The notes under the pieces: generated by a model
What the model saw: only the letters and a program-made list of their open reading frames with translations
What the model was told of the DNA's origin: nothing
The model's database searches: none
Assembly: GCF_019703515.2 (NCBI RefSeq)
Contig: NC_059362.1
Span: 42,895,826-42,959,825 of the forward strand
DNA: 64,000 nt
DNA from: Myxocyprinus asiaticus
Lineage: Eukaryota; Chordata; Actinopteri; Cypriniformes; Catostomidae
Direction of reading: 5' to 3'
In this document: in pieces, positions 22,601-32,960 of the stretch
Layout: each line of letters opens with the position of its first letter
Position numbering within the stretch: the stretch's first letter is position 1
Program-made: the position numbers and the translations under genes

Positions 22601-25600
22601 CTGCAGCTAGATTATAACGTGATGGCTCACGACTAATTGAATCATAATATATGTCACTGTGTGTTTCTTATCGTGAAGAAAATTGGCAATACGCAGCTTT
22701 ATTAATCAGAGAGAGTTTGTTTTTTTGTGAGTTAAAGATGGATTGAAGTGAACAGAAAGGTGAGAGAGGGTAGTCTTCGCCCCATTATACACTGCAACAA
22801 AATACTTTTTTTTATTTGTTTTAGTTTTGGCTTGTTTTCCAATATAAATATCTAAAACTCCTTAAAAACAACATACATTTACTTTGGCAGTTATACTGCA
22901 GAAGAAAATAAAAATATCTGAGAATGTTGAATATAATATTAAAAATACAAATATTTAAAAATATCTAAAAATCCTTTAAAAAAGATGCATTCACCTGAGA
23001 AGCAGCATATAAAATATTTAGACTTGCTTTTAGAGAACAGATCATGAATATAAGAATATTTGGTCTTTACTGCACTCGCAGAAGTATAACCAAGTGAAAA
23101 ATACACTTATATACAAAATACACTGATATTTAAGAGACATTCTCTTAAAGCAATGTCTAAATATCTTATATGTTGCTTCTCAAGTAAATGTATCTTGTTT
23201 TAAGGATTTTTAGACCATTTTAAATGGAAAACAAGACAAATACACTTGAAAACAATAGGATATTTTGCAGTGAATTTCTTTACTGAATTAAACTTAATAA
23301 AAAGCATTTTTTCCTTTAATTCAGTGAATGCCATTTAGAGATATTTGTAAAAGATGATATTGTCCTCTTTATTGTTAGTAAGCACTTATAATGCAACCTT
23401 TTAAGTCGGGCACAAGCTGAATAATCGGTTAAGAGCTAATTATTAATCATTGCAATAATCGCCGAATAGTCGAATAATCGTTAGATTAATCGATTATCAA
23501 AATAATCGTTAGTTGCAGCCCTAGATAACACACACGCACTGACCTCATCTGAGTTTCCCTGAACTCAATCGGTTAAACACAAAGTGGGAGATGCTTCCCC
23601 AACACATATACAACTTACCAGGAACCGCAAATCGTGCAATTACAATGAATGCATTATATTAGCTATATTATGCACTATATTAGCTAAGTGCATTATGACT
23701 TCATTTAAATTTGGGTCTGTTCTTCAGTCAAAATTATCGTATGACTTCAGCAACATATGGATCACTTTTATGGTCCTTTTGAAACTATAACGCTCCAGTC
23801 CCCATTCATTGTAAGTGCATGGAAAAAAGCGACCGCTACATTCTTCAGAATTTCTCGGTTTGTGTTCCACTGAGTAAATGATGACAGAATTTTCATTTTT
23901 GGGTGAACTGGCCCTTTAAAGATATGGATTAAGCTCATAATCTGCTCTGCTGTTGTAGTTTGTAAAACTCCAACTGAATAAAGACACTTTTGTTGTGTCC
24001 TAAAATTAATATACAATGGTAAAGTAAGATTCTGGGTGAATAGGACAACACTCTTCTGTGTTCAGCGTAGTATGTGGTTACACTCTATACGGGTATGCTT
24101 GATAAACAGGAAGCTGAAATTTCCCTCCGTATGACACGTTTCCTGTAGTGCCTTCTCATGGCTTGTTTTTTTGTTGAGGCCTGTCTGAGAAACGTGGGCC
24201 GTCAAGGGGAGTGTTCAGCTGTCATTTCTGGTAAGGTGTCGCTAAGGGCCCGTGGGCAGATAAAGCTGAATGACGCTTGTCAGAGGGGCTTTACCCTAGA
24301 GTGACTGGAAGGCAGCGAAGCGGCTAGTAGAGATGCAGCTCACAGACCGATGACATCTCTGTGCGGGAACCATCATGACCCCCTATAGATTAACGTCACT
24401 CAAACATGAAACAAGGGCCAATAAAGACTGTATAGTGGGGTTAACAGTGTTTTTAACATGTAAACATGAAAACATAATCAGATAATGTACACACTTATCT
24501 ATTCCCAACAAATTATAGTAAACATTATTTAGCAAGTTAAAATTTGGCTTATGGACATATATTTAAATAGGCGTCTGGCAGAAGAGGATGGGCTCCCCCT
24601 AAGGATTCTTCATCTACAAAAACATTCTTTTAGGGATTTTTTTCTTTAGCTCACTGGGAGGTTTTAATGCACAGCCTTAGGTAAATTAGTAACAATATGT
24701 ACTGTGAAAAATGCTTAAGAAATAAAACTGACTTCACAGAGTGTTTTATAAATATTTGAAAATGGTATTGGGGTCTAAATCAGTTATAATGAATGTGTTG
24801 TTTACGTGACATCTGTCATGTAAAAGGATCTCAGTTATAATTGATAGAATTTAGTGTAATCAATGATTACTAGGTTATTTTGTCTTCATTCTGTGAAGTT
24901 CATAAGCTGTGAGGACCTCTAGAGGACGGAACACAAAATGCATGTCTCATGAAATGTACTGTTTGTTAAAGGTGTTCTCAGTATGTAGTCTTGGACTTAC
25001 ACTGACCCTTAGATGCATGGGTGCAGCACCATTCAAACGCAATAGTTTTACCAAGGCCAATGTAGAAATTCACTATTCACAGTCAGCTATGATTTATTAA
25101 ATCCCTGAGGGAAAGTGTCCAATAACAGGGCAGTTCCTGAGAGTAATTGAGTAGTATTTGGCTGGTCATGTGATCATAACATGGTAGCCCCCATGAGGGG
25201 ACCCTCTCCATGTAGAATAAAAGAGCTTTTACAAGGTTTCTGATGTGACTGGTGTCATCATCTTATGTGAGTGGTCATTATTTTTATAAATATGTTTCAC
25301 AATTACAATTAATTTCTCAAGGAGTCAAACTTTTTTAATGAGGAAAAATTACTGAGTGCACCTTTAATTATCGGTGTTTGCTACAGGCTCATACTTAGGA
25401 TTAGGTATTGCTTAAAATTCCTAGCTCTTTGGTGAGTAACTCATGATATATTATGGACATGAATGATAACCTCAAATCCAGCATGTTTAGGTCGGGTAAA
25501 CGCCACTCACAGTTTGTTCAGAAAATGTAAAAAAATCTTAAAGCTGAAGGGTGTACATTTTCTTATGTTAAAATGCTTTATGTCTGTTCGACCAATGGAA

Positions 25601-26752
25601 GACAGGGTATTCAGGAAAGCTGTTTGAAAACAGTAGGTGTTTCTTAAAGGGATAGTTCAACCAAAAATGAAAATTCCCTCATTACTCTCTTTCTTCCTCT
25701 GCTGAACACAAATGAAGATTTTTAGAAGATATTTTCAGCTCTGTAGGTCCATACAATGTAAGTGAATGGTGGCCAGAACTTTGAAATTCCAAAAAGCACA
25801 TAAAGGCAGCATAAAAGTAATCCATATGACTCCAGTGGTTCAATCCATATCTTCAGTAGTGATATCATAGGTCTGGGTGAGAAAAAGATCAATATTTAAG
25901 ATTTAATATTGCCCAGTATGTGGCGATATGCACGAAGAATGTGAATCACCAAAAACAAAAGAAGAAGAATGTGAAAGTGGAGACTGATCGTAAAAAAGGA
26001 CTTAAATATTGATTTGTTTCTCACCCACATTATCATATCAATTCTGAAGATATGGATTTAACCACTGGAGTCTTATGGATTACTTTTATGGTGCCTTTAT
26101 ATGCTTTTTGGAGGTTCACAATTTTGGTACCCATTTACTTGCATTGGACCAACAGAGCTGAAATATTCTTCTAAAAATCTTCATTTGTGTTCAGCAGAAG
26201 AAAGAAAGTCATACACATCTGGGATGGCATGAGGGTGAGTATATTATGAGGTGAACTATTCCTAATGTGCGTTTTTATGCACTTTCACTTTATTGTGGAC
26301 TCGTTTGACATCATCATCCACCACTGGGGAAAAAAAAAAAAAAAAAATGAAATAAAATAGATATGCGGCTGTTGTATCTACCATTCCCAGCACATCTCGA
26401 AACTTGCATAGATTCGGTCTACGTTCTTTTAAGGTAGCTTGTTCTTAGCGTTGAGAAACAGCCCATGTTTATTTTTGCAATTCCGTTTGGTGGCGCTAGT
26501 GGTGCAGAATGTCATGCTTCAGCTGTCTGTTTTCTGTCTGTGCTGTAGGAGAGTGAAAGTTTGGAGAAGGAAAACGCAGTGCTCAGGAAAGAGGTGAAGA
26601 GACTCACAGAAGAGGCCAAATATCTGTCCACGGTCTTGAGCAACCACGAGCCGCTGTGCACGGGCCTGAGCGGTTCGTCCACAGAGCTTCTCTACAGCCC
26701 GCACCACGGCGCATTTCATCAGCACATCAGCGTGCCGCACTACCCGCTCTGA
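16650..26752 (+). CDS. batf: BATF, basic leucine-zipper ATF-like transcription factor (3 coding exons)
   Basis: Coding exons are 16650-16715 (22 codons), 20196-20300 (35) and 26549-26752 (67 plus TGA), all phase 0, with ag acceptors and gtaag/gtgag donors. The product has 124 aa; human BATF has 125. The N-terminus MAQGSDNNDTSYTKSPSPG parallels the Ser-rich BATF start. Exon 2 carries the basic region (RREKNRIAAQKSRMRQTQRA, about residues 31-50). Exon 3 starts the zipper (ESESLEKENAVLRKEV) and includes the BATF signature SNHEPLC. It has no transactivation domain, as expected for a factor that pairs with JUN proteins and cooperates with IRF4/8 in lymphocytes and dendritic cells. Its bZIP exon has the same size and phase as that of jdp2, consistent with common ancestry. 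The ATG is in fair context and the exon is followed by a clean donor. Confidence 0.95.
18780..19358. mobile_element. palindromic MITE family B, copy 1 (batf intron 1)
   Basis: The left arm (GGTTGAATACAAGTTCAGCT, then CGACAGCATTTGTGGCATAA) and the right arm (TTAGTGTTTATGGACTGGTT, then CAATCAACATTATACCACAA) are inverse complements, giving a long imperfect hairpin. It runs directly into the family A fragment at 19359. The plus-strand open frame at 18609-18923 lies largely in this repeat and is not a gene. Confidence 0.65.
19359..19808. mobile_element. palindromic element family A, internal fragment (batf intron 1)
   Basis: Shares the interior of the family A elements at 25646, 28416 and 33172: TTCAGCTCTGTAGGTCC at left, CACCTACTGAGCAGG at the centre, TGTATGGACCTACAGAGCT at right. 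The outermost end segments are missing. Confidence 0.7.
20464..20930. mobile_element. palindromic MITE family B, copy 2 (batf intron 2)
   Basis: The left arm (TTCAATACAAGTTAAGCTC, CGACAGCATTTGTGGCATAA) repeats copy 1. The right arm CCCCATTCACTTCCATTGTA is the inverse of AATGGTAGTTAATGGGGCC. The right terminus appears truncated. Confidence 0.65.
21057..21075. repeat. poly-C run
   Basis: About 18 consecutive C (with CCCCCCTAA just before), a candidate i-motif or G-quadruplex in batf intron 2. It also ends a spurious Pro-rich open frame. Confidence 0.8.
22104..23523. mobile_element. hAT-like non-autonomous element with 8-bp target duplication (batf intron 2)
   Basis: The ends are TAGGGCTG at left and CAGCCCTA at right, with AATCGATTAATC-type subterminal repeats at the right end. 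Flanks are GATAACAA (22096-22103) and GATAACAC (23524-23531): an 8-bp duplication with one mismatch, the hAT hallmark. It is 1420 bp long, AT-rich with a GC-richer patch near 22200-22620, and has no transposase frame. Confidence 0.8.
23532..25645. other. batf intron 2 stretch with small repeat remnants
   Basis: A fragment ending in TTTTCATTTTTGGGTGAACT (to 23920) is a solo end of a family A-like element. Otherwise no exon, RNA gene or bounded repeat was recognised. Confidence 0.4.
25646..26263. mobile_element. palindromic element family A, copy 1 (batf intron 2)
   Basis: Begins AAAGGGATAGTTCAACCAAAA and ends with an eroded inverse copy (GGTGAACTATTCCTA). The two halves are inverse complements through a centre containing the tract GTATGTGGCGATATGCACGAA. 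There is no coding capacity. It sits about 285 bases before batf exon 3. Confidence 0.8.
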
Positions 26753-26901
26753 CCGGTAGAGGCCGCCAGAGTCCTGCGCAGAATCCGCCTATGAACTGCA
26801 GTCACTGACCTTTGGTTGAGTCATAATTAAACCACGTAAACAACCATCAGCGGGCATTGCAGTGGTCTTAAAATGAACTACTGAGGAATGACTATCAGAG
26901 A

Positions 26902-26907
26902 AATAAA
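26902..26907 (+). terminator. batf: candidate batf poly(A) signal
   Basis: AATAAA 150 bases after the batf stop. A second AATAAA lies at 27504-27509, beyond the TA repeat. Which is used, or both, cannot be told. Confidence 0.4.
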
Positions 26908-26945
26908 ACAAAAACCTCTAAATATAAGAATTTTGGTGACTATAA

Positions 26946-26948
<3 letters not shown>

Positions 26949-27024
<76 letters not shown>

Positions 27025-27040
27025 TAGTATATATATATAT
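26949..27040. repeat. (TA)n microsatellite after batf
   Basis: Uninterrupted TA dinucleotides for about 70 bases, then ATTATAG and another short TA run. It lies between the two candidate batf poly(A) signals. Confidence 0.95.
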
Positions 27041-28415
27041 GTATTTTTGTGTTAAAGTTAATTAATACCTGCCCCTTGAACAAAACTCAATGCAATCTTT
27101 TAAGTATAAATGACATGTCTGTAAGATGCAAGCATTTCAACTGTAGTGTGCAATGTAGGCTACTTGCAAACATGCCTGGCAATGACACAATGAATGTTTT
27201 CAATTTAGATTTCATTAGATGCCAAGTCTGATTCATATGATCATTTATTTTATTCTATTTCTGTGAAATGTTAATTAAATGACTGAACTAGGTTCTAACA
27301 AGAAAATGATGTTGATTGTGTATCTTGTTCACAAATATTGTTAGCGAATGTTTTTCTATACGACTCATTTAAGATGTTAAATTAGTGAAACATTCTAAAT
27401 GTTCTTTTTACATACAAATACAGCTGAATATTTCTATTCCAAGAACTGCTGTGTATTTTTCTCAAATGTGGAGGAAGGAAACATTTGTATCTGTGAAAAA
27501 GTAAATAAAATTATGTGAAATCTACAGATAGATTTTGTAATCAGAATGAAATGTTAAAGGTCGTATTTAAACACACTGGAATAAATACTATATAAAAGAA
27601 CCTTTTCACATATTTGGGTTTGGAATGCAGAAGTAAACGATAGCAGGTTAAACTTGTATATTGGTGAATGGAAGACCATGCTAAATATCATTTTTGCTTG
27701 CCCATTTGGTCCAACAGCAAAAGAAAAAATCCACTATTACACTTTCACAGCTTTCCAAAAGAAGAAAAAAATAGACAGTGGTGTATAACAGCAGTCAGAA
27801 GGAAGAAAAATGTCAAATTTTCCATCACTCACTCAACAGCTTAGAAGCCTCATTGCAGGTGTGGTAACACGTTTTTTAAAACTTGTTACAGGTTAATACA
27901 TTTACACTAAATAATTAAAAAAATGCAAATATAAAAAAAAGTTTTCTAGATTTGTGCTGCTAAATACGATGGAAACGCATCATCACAGTGTGTGAAAAGG
28001 GTCCATGATTAAACATAGAAAGCCTTAAACATAAGGAACATATTTGGATGAAAAATTTGTGCGACAACACATTTCTAGTTCCATTGAGGATGGGCTGTCC
28101 TCATGAGTAGGGGCGTTGCTAGACCCCTTTTACTGGGGCACGATATAAAACTGAACCGTGAACCGATATACTGATCTGGGAAATCTGGTTTCCTATTCAA
28201 AACAAGAGACTAATTGTGACGCCTGTTGAATTGAAAGTTTTCCTCATTAGCGACCTATCCAAACAATATACCTTCGCCCCCCTGTGGCCCTCTTTTCTCC
28301 TCCTTCCCTGCAACAGAACCCCATATGCAAAGATAATTAATGTTACTAATCGACTTGTAAGAAAGACTGTGCTATTTTAAGTCATTTAGGGGGATAGCTA
28401 GTTTGTTTACTCATT
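27041..28415. other. batf 3'UTR or downstream spacer
   Basis: AT-rich, without coding exon or clear repeat boundary. It may in part be extended batf 3'UTR. Confidence 0.4.
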
Positions 28416-29119
28416 AAAGGGACAGTTCACCCAAAAATGAAAATCCTCTCATCATTTACTCACCCTCATGCCATCCCAGATGTGTATGAATTTCTTTCTT
28501 CTGCAGAACACAGATGAAGATTTTTAGAAGAATATTTCAGCTCTGTTGGTCCATTGAATGCAAGTGAATGGTGACCAGAATTCTAAAGGACCAAAAATCA
28601 CATGAAGGCAGCATAAAAGTAATCCAAAAGACAGTGGATAAATCTGTATATTCAAAAGTGATACGATAGGTGTGGGTGAGAAACAGATCAATATTTAAGT
28701 CCTCTTTTTGCTATAAATCTCCACCTTTGACCAGCCCCAACCAGTAGGTGGCGATATGAACAAAGAACGCAAATTGGCAAAAACAAAAGAAGAATGTAAA
28801 AGTGAAAGTGTGAGTGAAGACTGAATAAAAAAGGACTTAAATATTGATCTGTTTCTCACCCACACCTATAATATTCTTCTGAATTTATAGATTAAACCAC
28901 TGGAGTCTAATAGATTACTTTTATGATGCCTTTATGTGCTTTTTGGATCTTCAAAGTTCTTGCCATCATTCACTTGCATTATATGTACTTACAGAACTGA
29001 CATATTCTTTATAAAATCTTTCTTTGTGTTCAGCAGAAGAAAGTAAGTCATACACATCTGGGATGGCATGAGGGTGAGTAAATGATGAGAGGATTTTCAT
29101 TTTTGGGTGAACTATTTCT
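28416..29119. mobile_element. palindromic element family A, copy 2 (batf-adcy3 spacer)
   Basis: The ends AAAGGGACAGTTCACCCAAAA and the inverse TTTTGGGTGAACTATTTCTT are well preserved. The halves are inverse complements around CCAGTAGGTGGCGATATGAA, giving a hairpin of roughly 330-bp arms. Confidence 0.85.
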
Positions 29120-29335
29120 TGAAATTGCTAGTTGTAGATTTAAGCTAATTAGCTCTGAAGTTTTACTTATTTGTTATCTGTTTGCTGGGAGCAATCAGTG
29201 GGGCGATGAAAGTTAACATGGTTTGTCAATGTGCTGTGCCCCAGTGGTGATAAAAGTCTACAAACACCCCTGGTCCTGAGAGATCACATTGCAGCAACCG
29301 AGAACGAGTTTGTTTTGATTACAGCAACACTGTTT

Positions 29336-29378
<43 letters not shown>
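29336..29378. repeat. (GA)n microsatellite
   Basis: About 43 bases of pure AG dinucleotide. Confidence 0.95.
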
Positions 29379-29380
<2 letters not shown>

Positions 29381-29842
29381 TTGTTGCTGAGGCTGTTGAC
29401 AGTCATACATGAAGATTATTAGAGCATCTTCAGTGTCTTGGATTATTTAACTAAACTTCAAGAAGATGGAATATTTGGCTTTAGTGGGGATTATTCACTG
29501 AACGCAATGAAAGTTTAATGTTTTCAGTGAAGGTTCCAGTTGCTTGATTTGTATTAACAGGAAATGTTTTTCTTTCACCACAATAACATTGGTAACCTGA
29601 CCAATTAATTACCAGTTTCCTTCTGAATCAGGTGAGAAGTAAATTTGCTTATTCCATTTTGTTTTGCATCATAGTTAGTATCAACCTTTAAACTGTTATG
29701 TTATGATAGGTTTTATAATCAGAGTGAGAATTACATGAGTTAAAAAAAAAAACGAATTTCTAAGTGATTTTCGAAGAGCAATCTGTTGAGTTTCGCCTTG
29801 CTTAACTCAAGTCTTTTGGTGCTCGTAATACAGTTCTTTACC

Positions 29843-30018
29843 CTGATAACACATGTACATCACCCAGATGTCTATTTGATGTGTGTCGTACGTCAATAAG
29901 ACATGTCTGTAAATCTGAACTTTTATAGATGTTTAGCAGATGTTTATAAGATTGTGATGCTTTTCAGATGAAAAGATCTAAAACAGACATCTGTGAGATG
30001 TATGCGTGCTATCTGGGT
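29843..30018. mobile_element. short TIR element, first of a tandem pair
   Basis: Left end CTGATAACACATGTACATC; the right end (TGTATGCGTGCTATCTGGG) is its imperfect inverse. Interior motifs (ATGTTTAGCAGATGTTTATAAG, AGATGAAAAGATCTAAAACAGA) recur in the next copy. Confidence 0.6.
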
Positions 30019-30049
30019 GTAGACCTTTAAAACAAAACACGTTTCTTCC

Positions 30050-31153
30050 CTGATAGCACAAGAACATCACCCAGACGTCTGTTTGATGTGTCTGTTTACA
30101 TCTGGAAGACGTCTTTTTAACGCTGTTTGCTCATCTAAAGTACATCTGTAAGACGTATGTCAATAAGTTTGTCTTTGATGACTATAAGACATTCAGCAGC
30201 AGGGCCGGATTAAGACTCAGTGCCCCTGGGCATGAATTTATGCAGTGCCCCCCCTTTATTCCAAACTCCATATGACTCGTGTGATATTCTATGTTTTCTA
30301 AATTCATATGCTAGTTTTGTGTGTGGAATAGACTGAAGTTGTAAATGTCTTCAGCCACTGACTGTGTCATATAAGACACAAAGTTTAATTCCTGCAGGGG
30401 CGCTCGATGGCTCATAAAACCAAATCCTCCTTTCATCTACATTTAAATCTAAGAACGTTTTATATCTCATTGGAGACATTTTTACACTAGATTTATTTTG
30501 AATAAAACTTGATAATTTCAAGGATTCATGCCTGTGAATGTAAATCCGCTTCAGCAGTATCTAAAATCCTCTGCCAGTAAGAATAAACGTGACTGGTCCA
30601 TCCTATTCAGCGCTGAGAAAAGGAACATGTACCTCGTGACAGCACCATCTACGCGCTGTTTCACCTAAAAAAATCTTACAGGGGTTTAGATCTCATTGGA
30701 GACATTTTTACACTGAATAGTAATTTTCTAACAAAAACTGATAATTGCAAGGATTAATACCAGTGAATGTAAATCTGCCTCAGCAGTCTCTATAAAAGCA
30801 TTACTAAAATCCCCCATCCATTAATAAACGAGTGTGATTGGCCCATCCTTTCCAGTGCTGACAAACGCTCTGTTTTGGTAATGGTCCGGACCTCTGGATA
30901 ATACTGAAAAACTTTAATAACCATTCAATTAAAAACGGACCTTGGACAATTTTACAAATGGCGTCGCGTGGTGCCCCATTGCCCATCTGGTTAATCCGGC
31001 CCTGTTCAGCAAATGTCTTTGAGACATTTATGATTTAGAATGTTTATAAATCTGATCTTTTTAAGATGTTTAGCAGATGTTAATAAGATTGTGACACTTT
31101 CCAGATGAAAAGATCTAAAACAGATATCTCAGAGATGTACATGTGCTATCTGA
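30050..31153. mobile_element. second copy of the short TIR element, split by a hAT-like insertion
   Basis: Left end CTGATAGCACAAGAACATC; the inverse right end GATGTACATGTGCTATCTGAG closes at about 31153. The interior matches the preceding copy but is interrupted at 30200-31004 by an unrelated element. Without the insert it would be about 300 bp. Confidence 0.6.
30200..31004. mobile_element. hAT-like non-autonomous element with 8-bp target duplication
   Basis: Terminal inverted repeats CAGGGCCGGATTAA and TTAATCCGGCCCTG, flanked by TTCAGCAG (30192-30199) and TTCAGCAA (31005-31012). The CAGGG terminus and 8-bp duplication fit the hAT superfamily. The interior holds a direct duplication: a segment near 30450-30620 (TCTCATTGGAGACATTTTTAC onward) repeats near 30690-30870. 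No transposase. Confidence 0.85.
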
Positions 31154-31994
31154 GTATACACAGATCAGCCACAACATTAAAACCACCTGCCTAATATTGT
31201 GTAGGTCCCCCTCGTGCCGCCAAAACAGCGCCAACCCGCATCTCAGAATAGCATTCTGAGATTATATTCTTCTCATCACAATTGTACAGAGCGGTTATCT
31301 GAGTTACCGTAGACTTTGTCAGTTTGAACCAGTCTGGCCATTCTCTGTTGACCTCTCTCATCAACAAGGCATTACTGTCCACAGAACTGCCGCTCACTGG
31401 ATGTTTTTTGTTTTTGGCACCATTCTGAGTAAATTCTAGAGACTGTTGTGCGTGAAAATCCCAGGAGATCAGCAGTTACAGAAATACTCAAACCAGCCCA
31501 TCTGGCACCAACAATCATCCATAAGAGTATCTAATCAGCCAATCGTGTGGCAGCAATGCAGGACATAAAATCATGCAGATACGGGTCAGGAGCTTCCATT
31601 AATGTTCACATCAACCAACAGAATGAGGAAAAAAAATGTGATCTCAGTGATTTGGACCGTGGCATGATTGTTGGTGTCAGACGGGCTGGTTTGAGTATTT
31701 CTGTAACTGCTGATCTTCTGGGATTTTCACGCACAACAGTCTCTAGAATTTACTCCGTATGGTGCCAAAAACAAAACATATCCAGTGAGCGGCAGTTCTG
31801 TGGACGGAAATGCCTTGTTGATGAGAGAGGTCAACAGAGAATGGCCAGACTGGTTCAAACTGACAAAGTCTATGGTAACTCAGATAACCACTCTGTACAA
31901 TTGTGGTGAGAATAATGGCGCTGAGAAGCGGGTTGGCGCTGTTTTGGCGGCATGAGGGGGACCTACACAATATTAGGCAGGTGGTTTTAATGTA

Positions 31995-31996
<2 letters not shown>
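31154..31996. mobile_element. large palindromic Tc1-like derivative upstream of adcy3
   Basis: The arms 31154-31520 and 31661-31996 are inverse complements over some 340 bases (CATTAAAACCACCTGCCTAA at left, inverse at right), around a spacer of about 140 bases. The right arm on + encodes a Tc1-type N-terminal DNA-binding segment (DLSDLDRGMIVGVRRAG, SISVTADLLGFSRTTVSRIY). The left arm carries the same region reversed. The catalytic DDE portion is absent, so it could move only with outside help. The right terminus dissolves into a TG/TA repeat. It ends about 385 bases before the adcy3 start codon. Confidence 0.8.

Positions 31997-32002
<6 letters not shown>

Positions 32003-32071
<69 letters not shown>
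32003..32071. repeat. (TA)n microsatellite upstream of adcy3
   Basis: About 68 bases of pure TA, continuous with the right end of the palindromic Tc1-like element. The Tyr/Ile frames on both strands are artefacts. A short GATA run follows at about 32134-32152. Confidence 0.95.
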
Positions 32072-32075
<4 letters not shown>

Positions 32076-32154
32076 GATATGTAAAACAGAAATCAAGTTA
32101 AAAATAATTATAGTAGTTTTTGCATTTTGTAGATAGACAGATAGATAGATAGAT

Positions 32155-32960
32155 AATAATAGATTTATTGTTCTTTTAAGGATGTGGAGGAGCAGCCTAA
32201 GATGTGTTTGTCATGGAAACGGAATCACCGGAGATCATTGATGAATGACAGACTGAATCTCTCCGGTGTGTTTCTACGGAACACTGTCATCACTCAAACC
32301 CGAGCGGAGTAAACTCGGAAAACCGTGACGGATCGTTCACACAAAGCAGTATTACACGTCAAAACTTCAAAGAGCTTCAGTATGTCGGTGAACGGGACTC
32401 AGGACCGTCCGGTGACCGTATCGGAGCCGCACACGGCCGCAGGTGCGCGGAAGGTGACAGCGGCGCGTGGCTCGGATGGCTGTCTGTCGCTTCCGCGCTT
32501 CATGCGTCTCACGTTCACCCCTGAATCCCTCGAGAAAGCCTATCAGACGTATTTTCTCCGCCAGCGGCAGGAGACCCTACTGGTGCTGATCGTGTTCGCG
32601 GCTCTTTTTAACGGTTATGTGGTCATCATGTGCGCGGTGGTTTACTCTCAGGATAAACTGAACACTCTCGCGGTGGCGGCCGCTGGTCTGGTGTTGGATA
32701 TTCTGCTCTATACCCTGTCCCGGTTCCGGTTGCTGCCCGAGTCCGTGTCCCGGAGCCTCGTGCCGTACGCGCTCTGGCTACTCATCACGGTACACGTGCT
32801 GTGCTACTTCGGTTTGAATTTCGCGGGGTTTTACGCCGCCAGTGACTCGGTCGGATGGCAGACCTTCTTCATCTTCTCATTCTTCCTCACGCTCCCGCTG
32901 CCGCTCGCGCCCATCGCGCTACTGAGCGCGCTCTCGTGCGCCGCGCACACGGTGCTGCTG
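32155..32960 (+). promoter_or_regulatory. adcy3: adcy3 5'UTR/first-exon CpG-rich segment
   Basis: From about 32280 to 32960 CpG dinucleotides are far denser than in the surrounding AT-rich DNA, consistent with a CpG-island-like promoter overlapping exon 1. No TATA box is evident apart from the TA microsatellite. The transcription start is not defined by sequence alone. Confidence 0.5.

Noticed and set aside
31547..31909. 120-codon frame with a helix-turn-helix as an intact gene
   Set aside because: It is only the N-terminal part of a Tc1-like transposase inside a palindromic element; the catalytic domain is missing.
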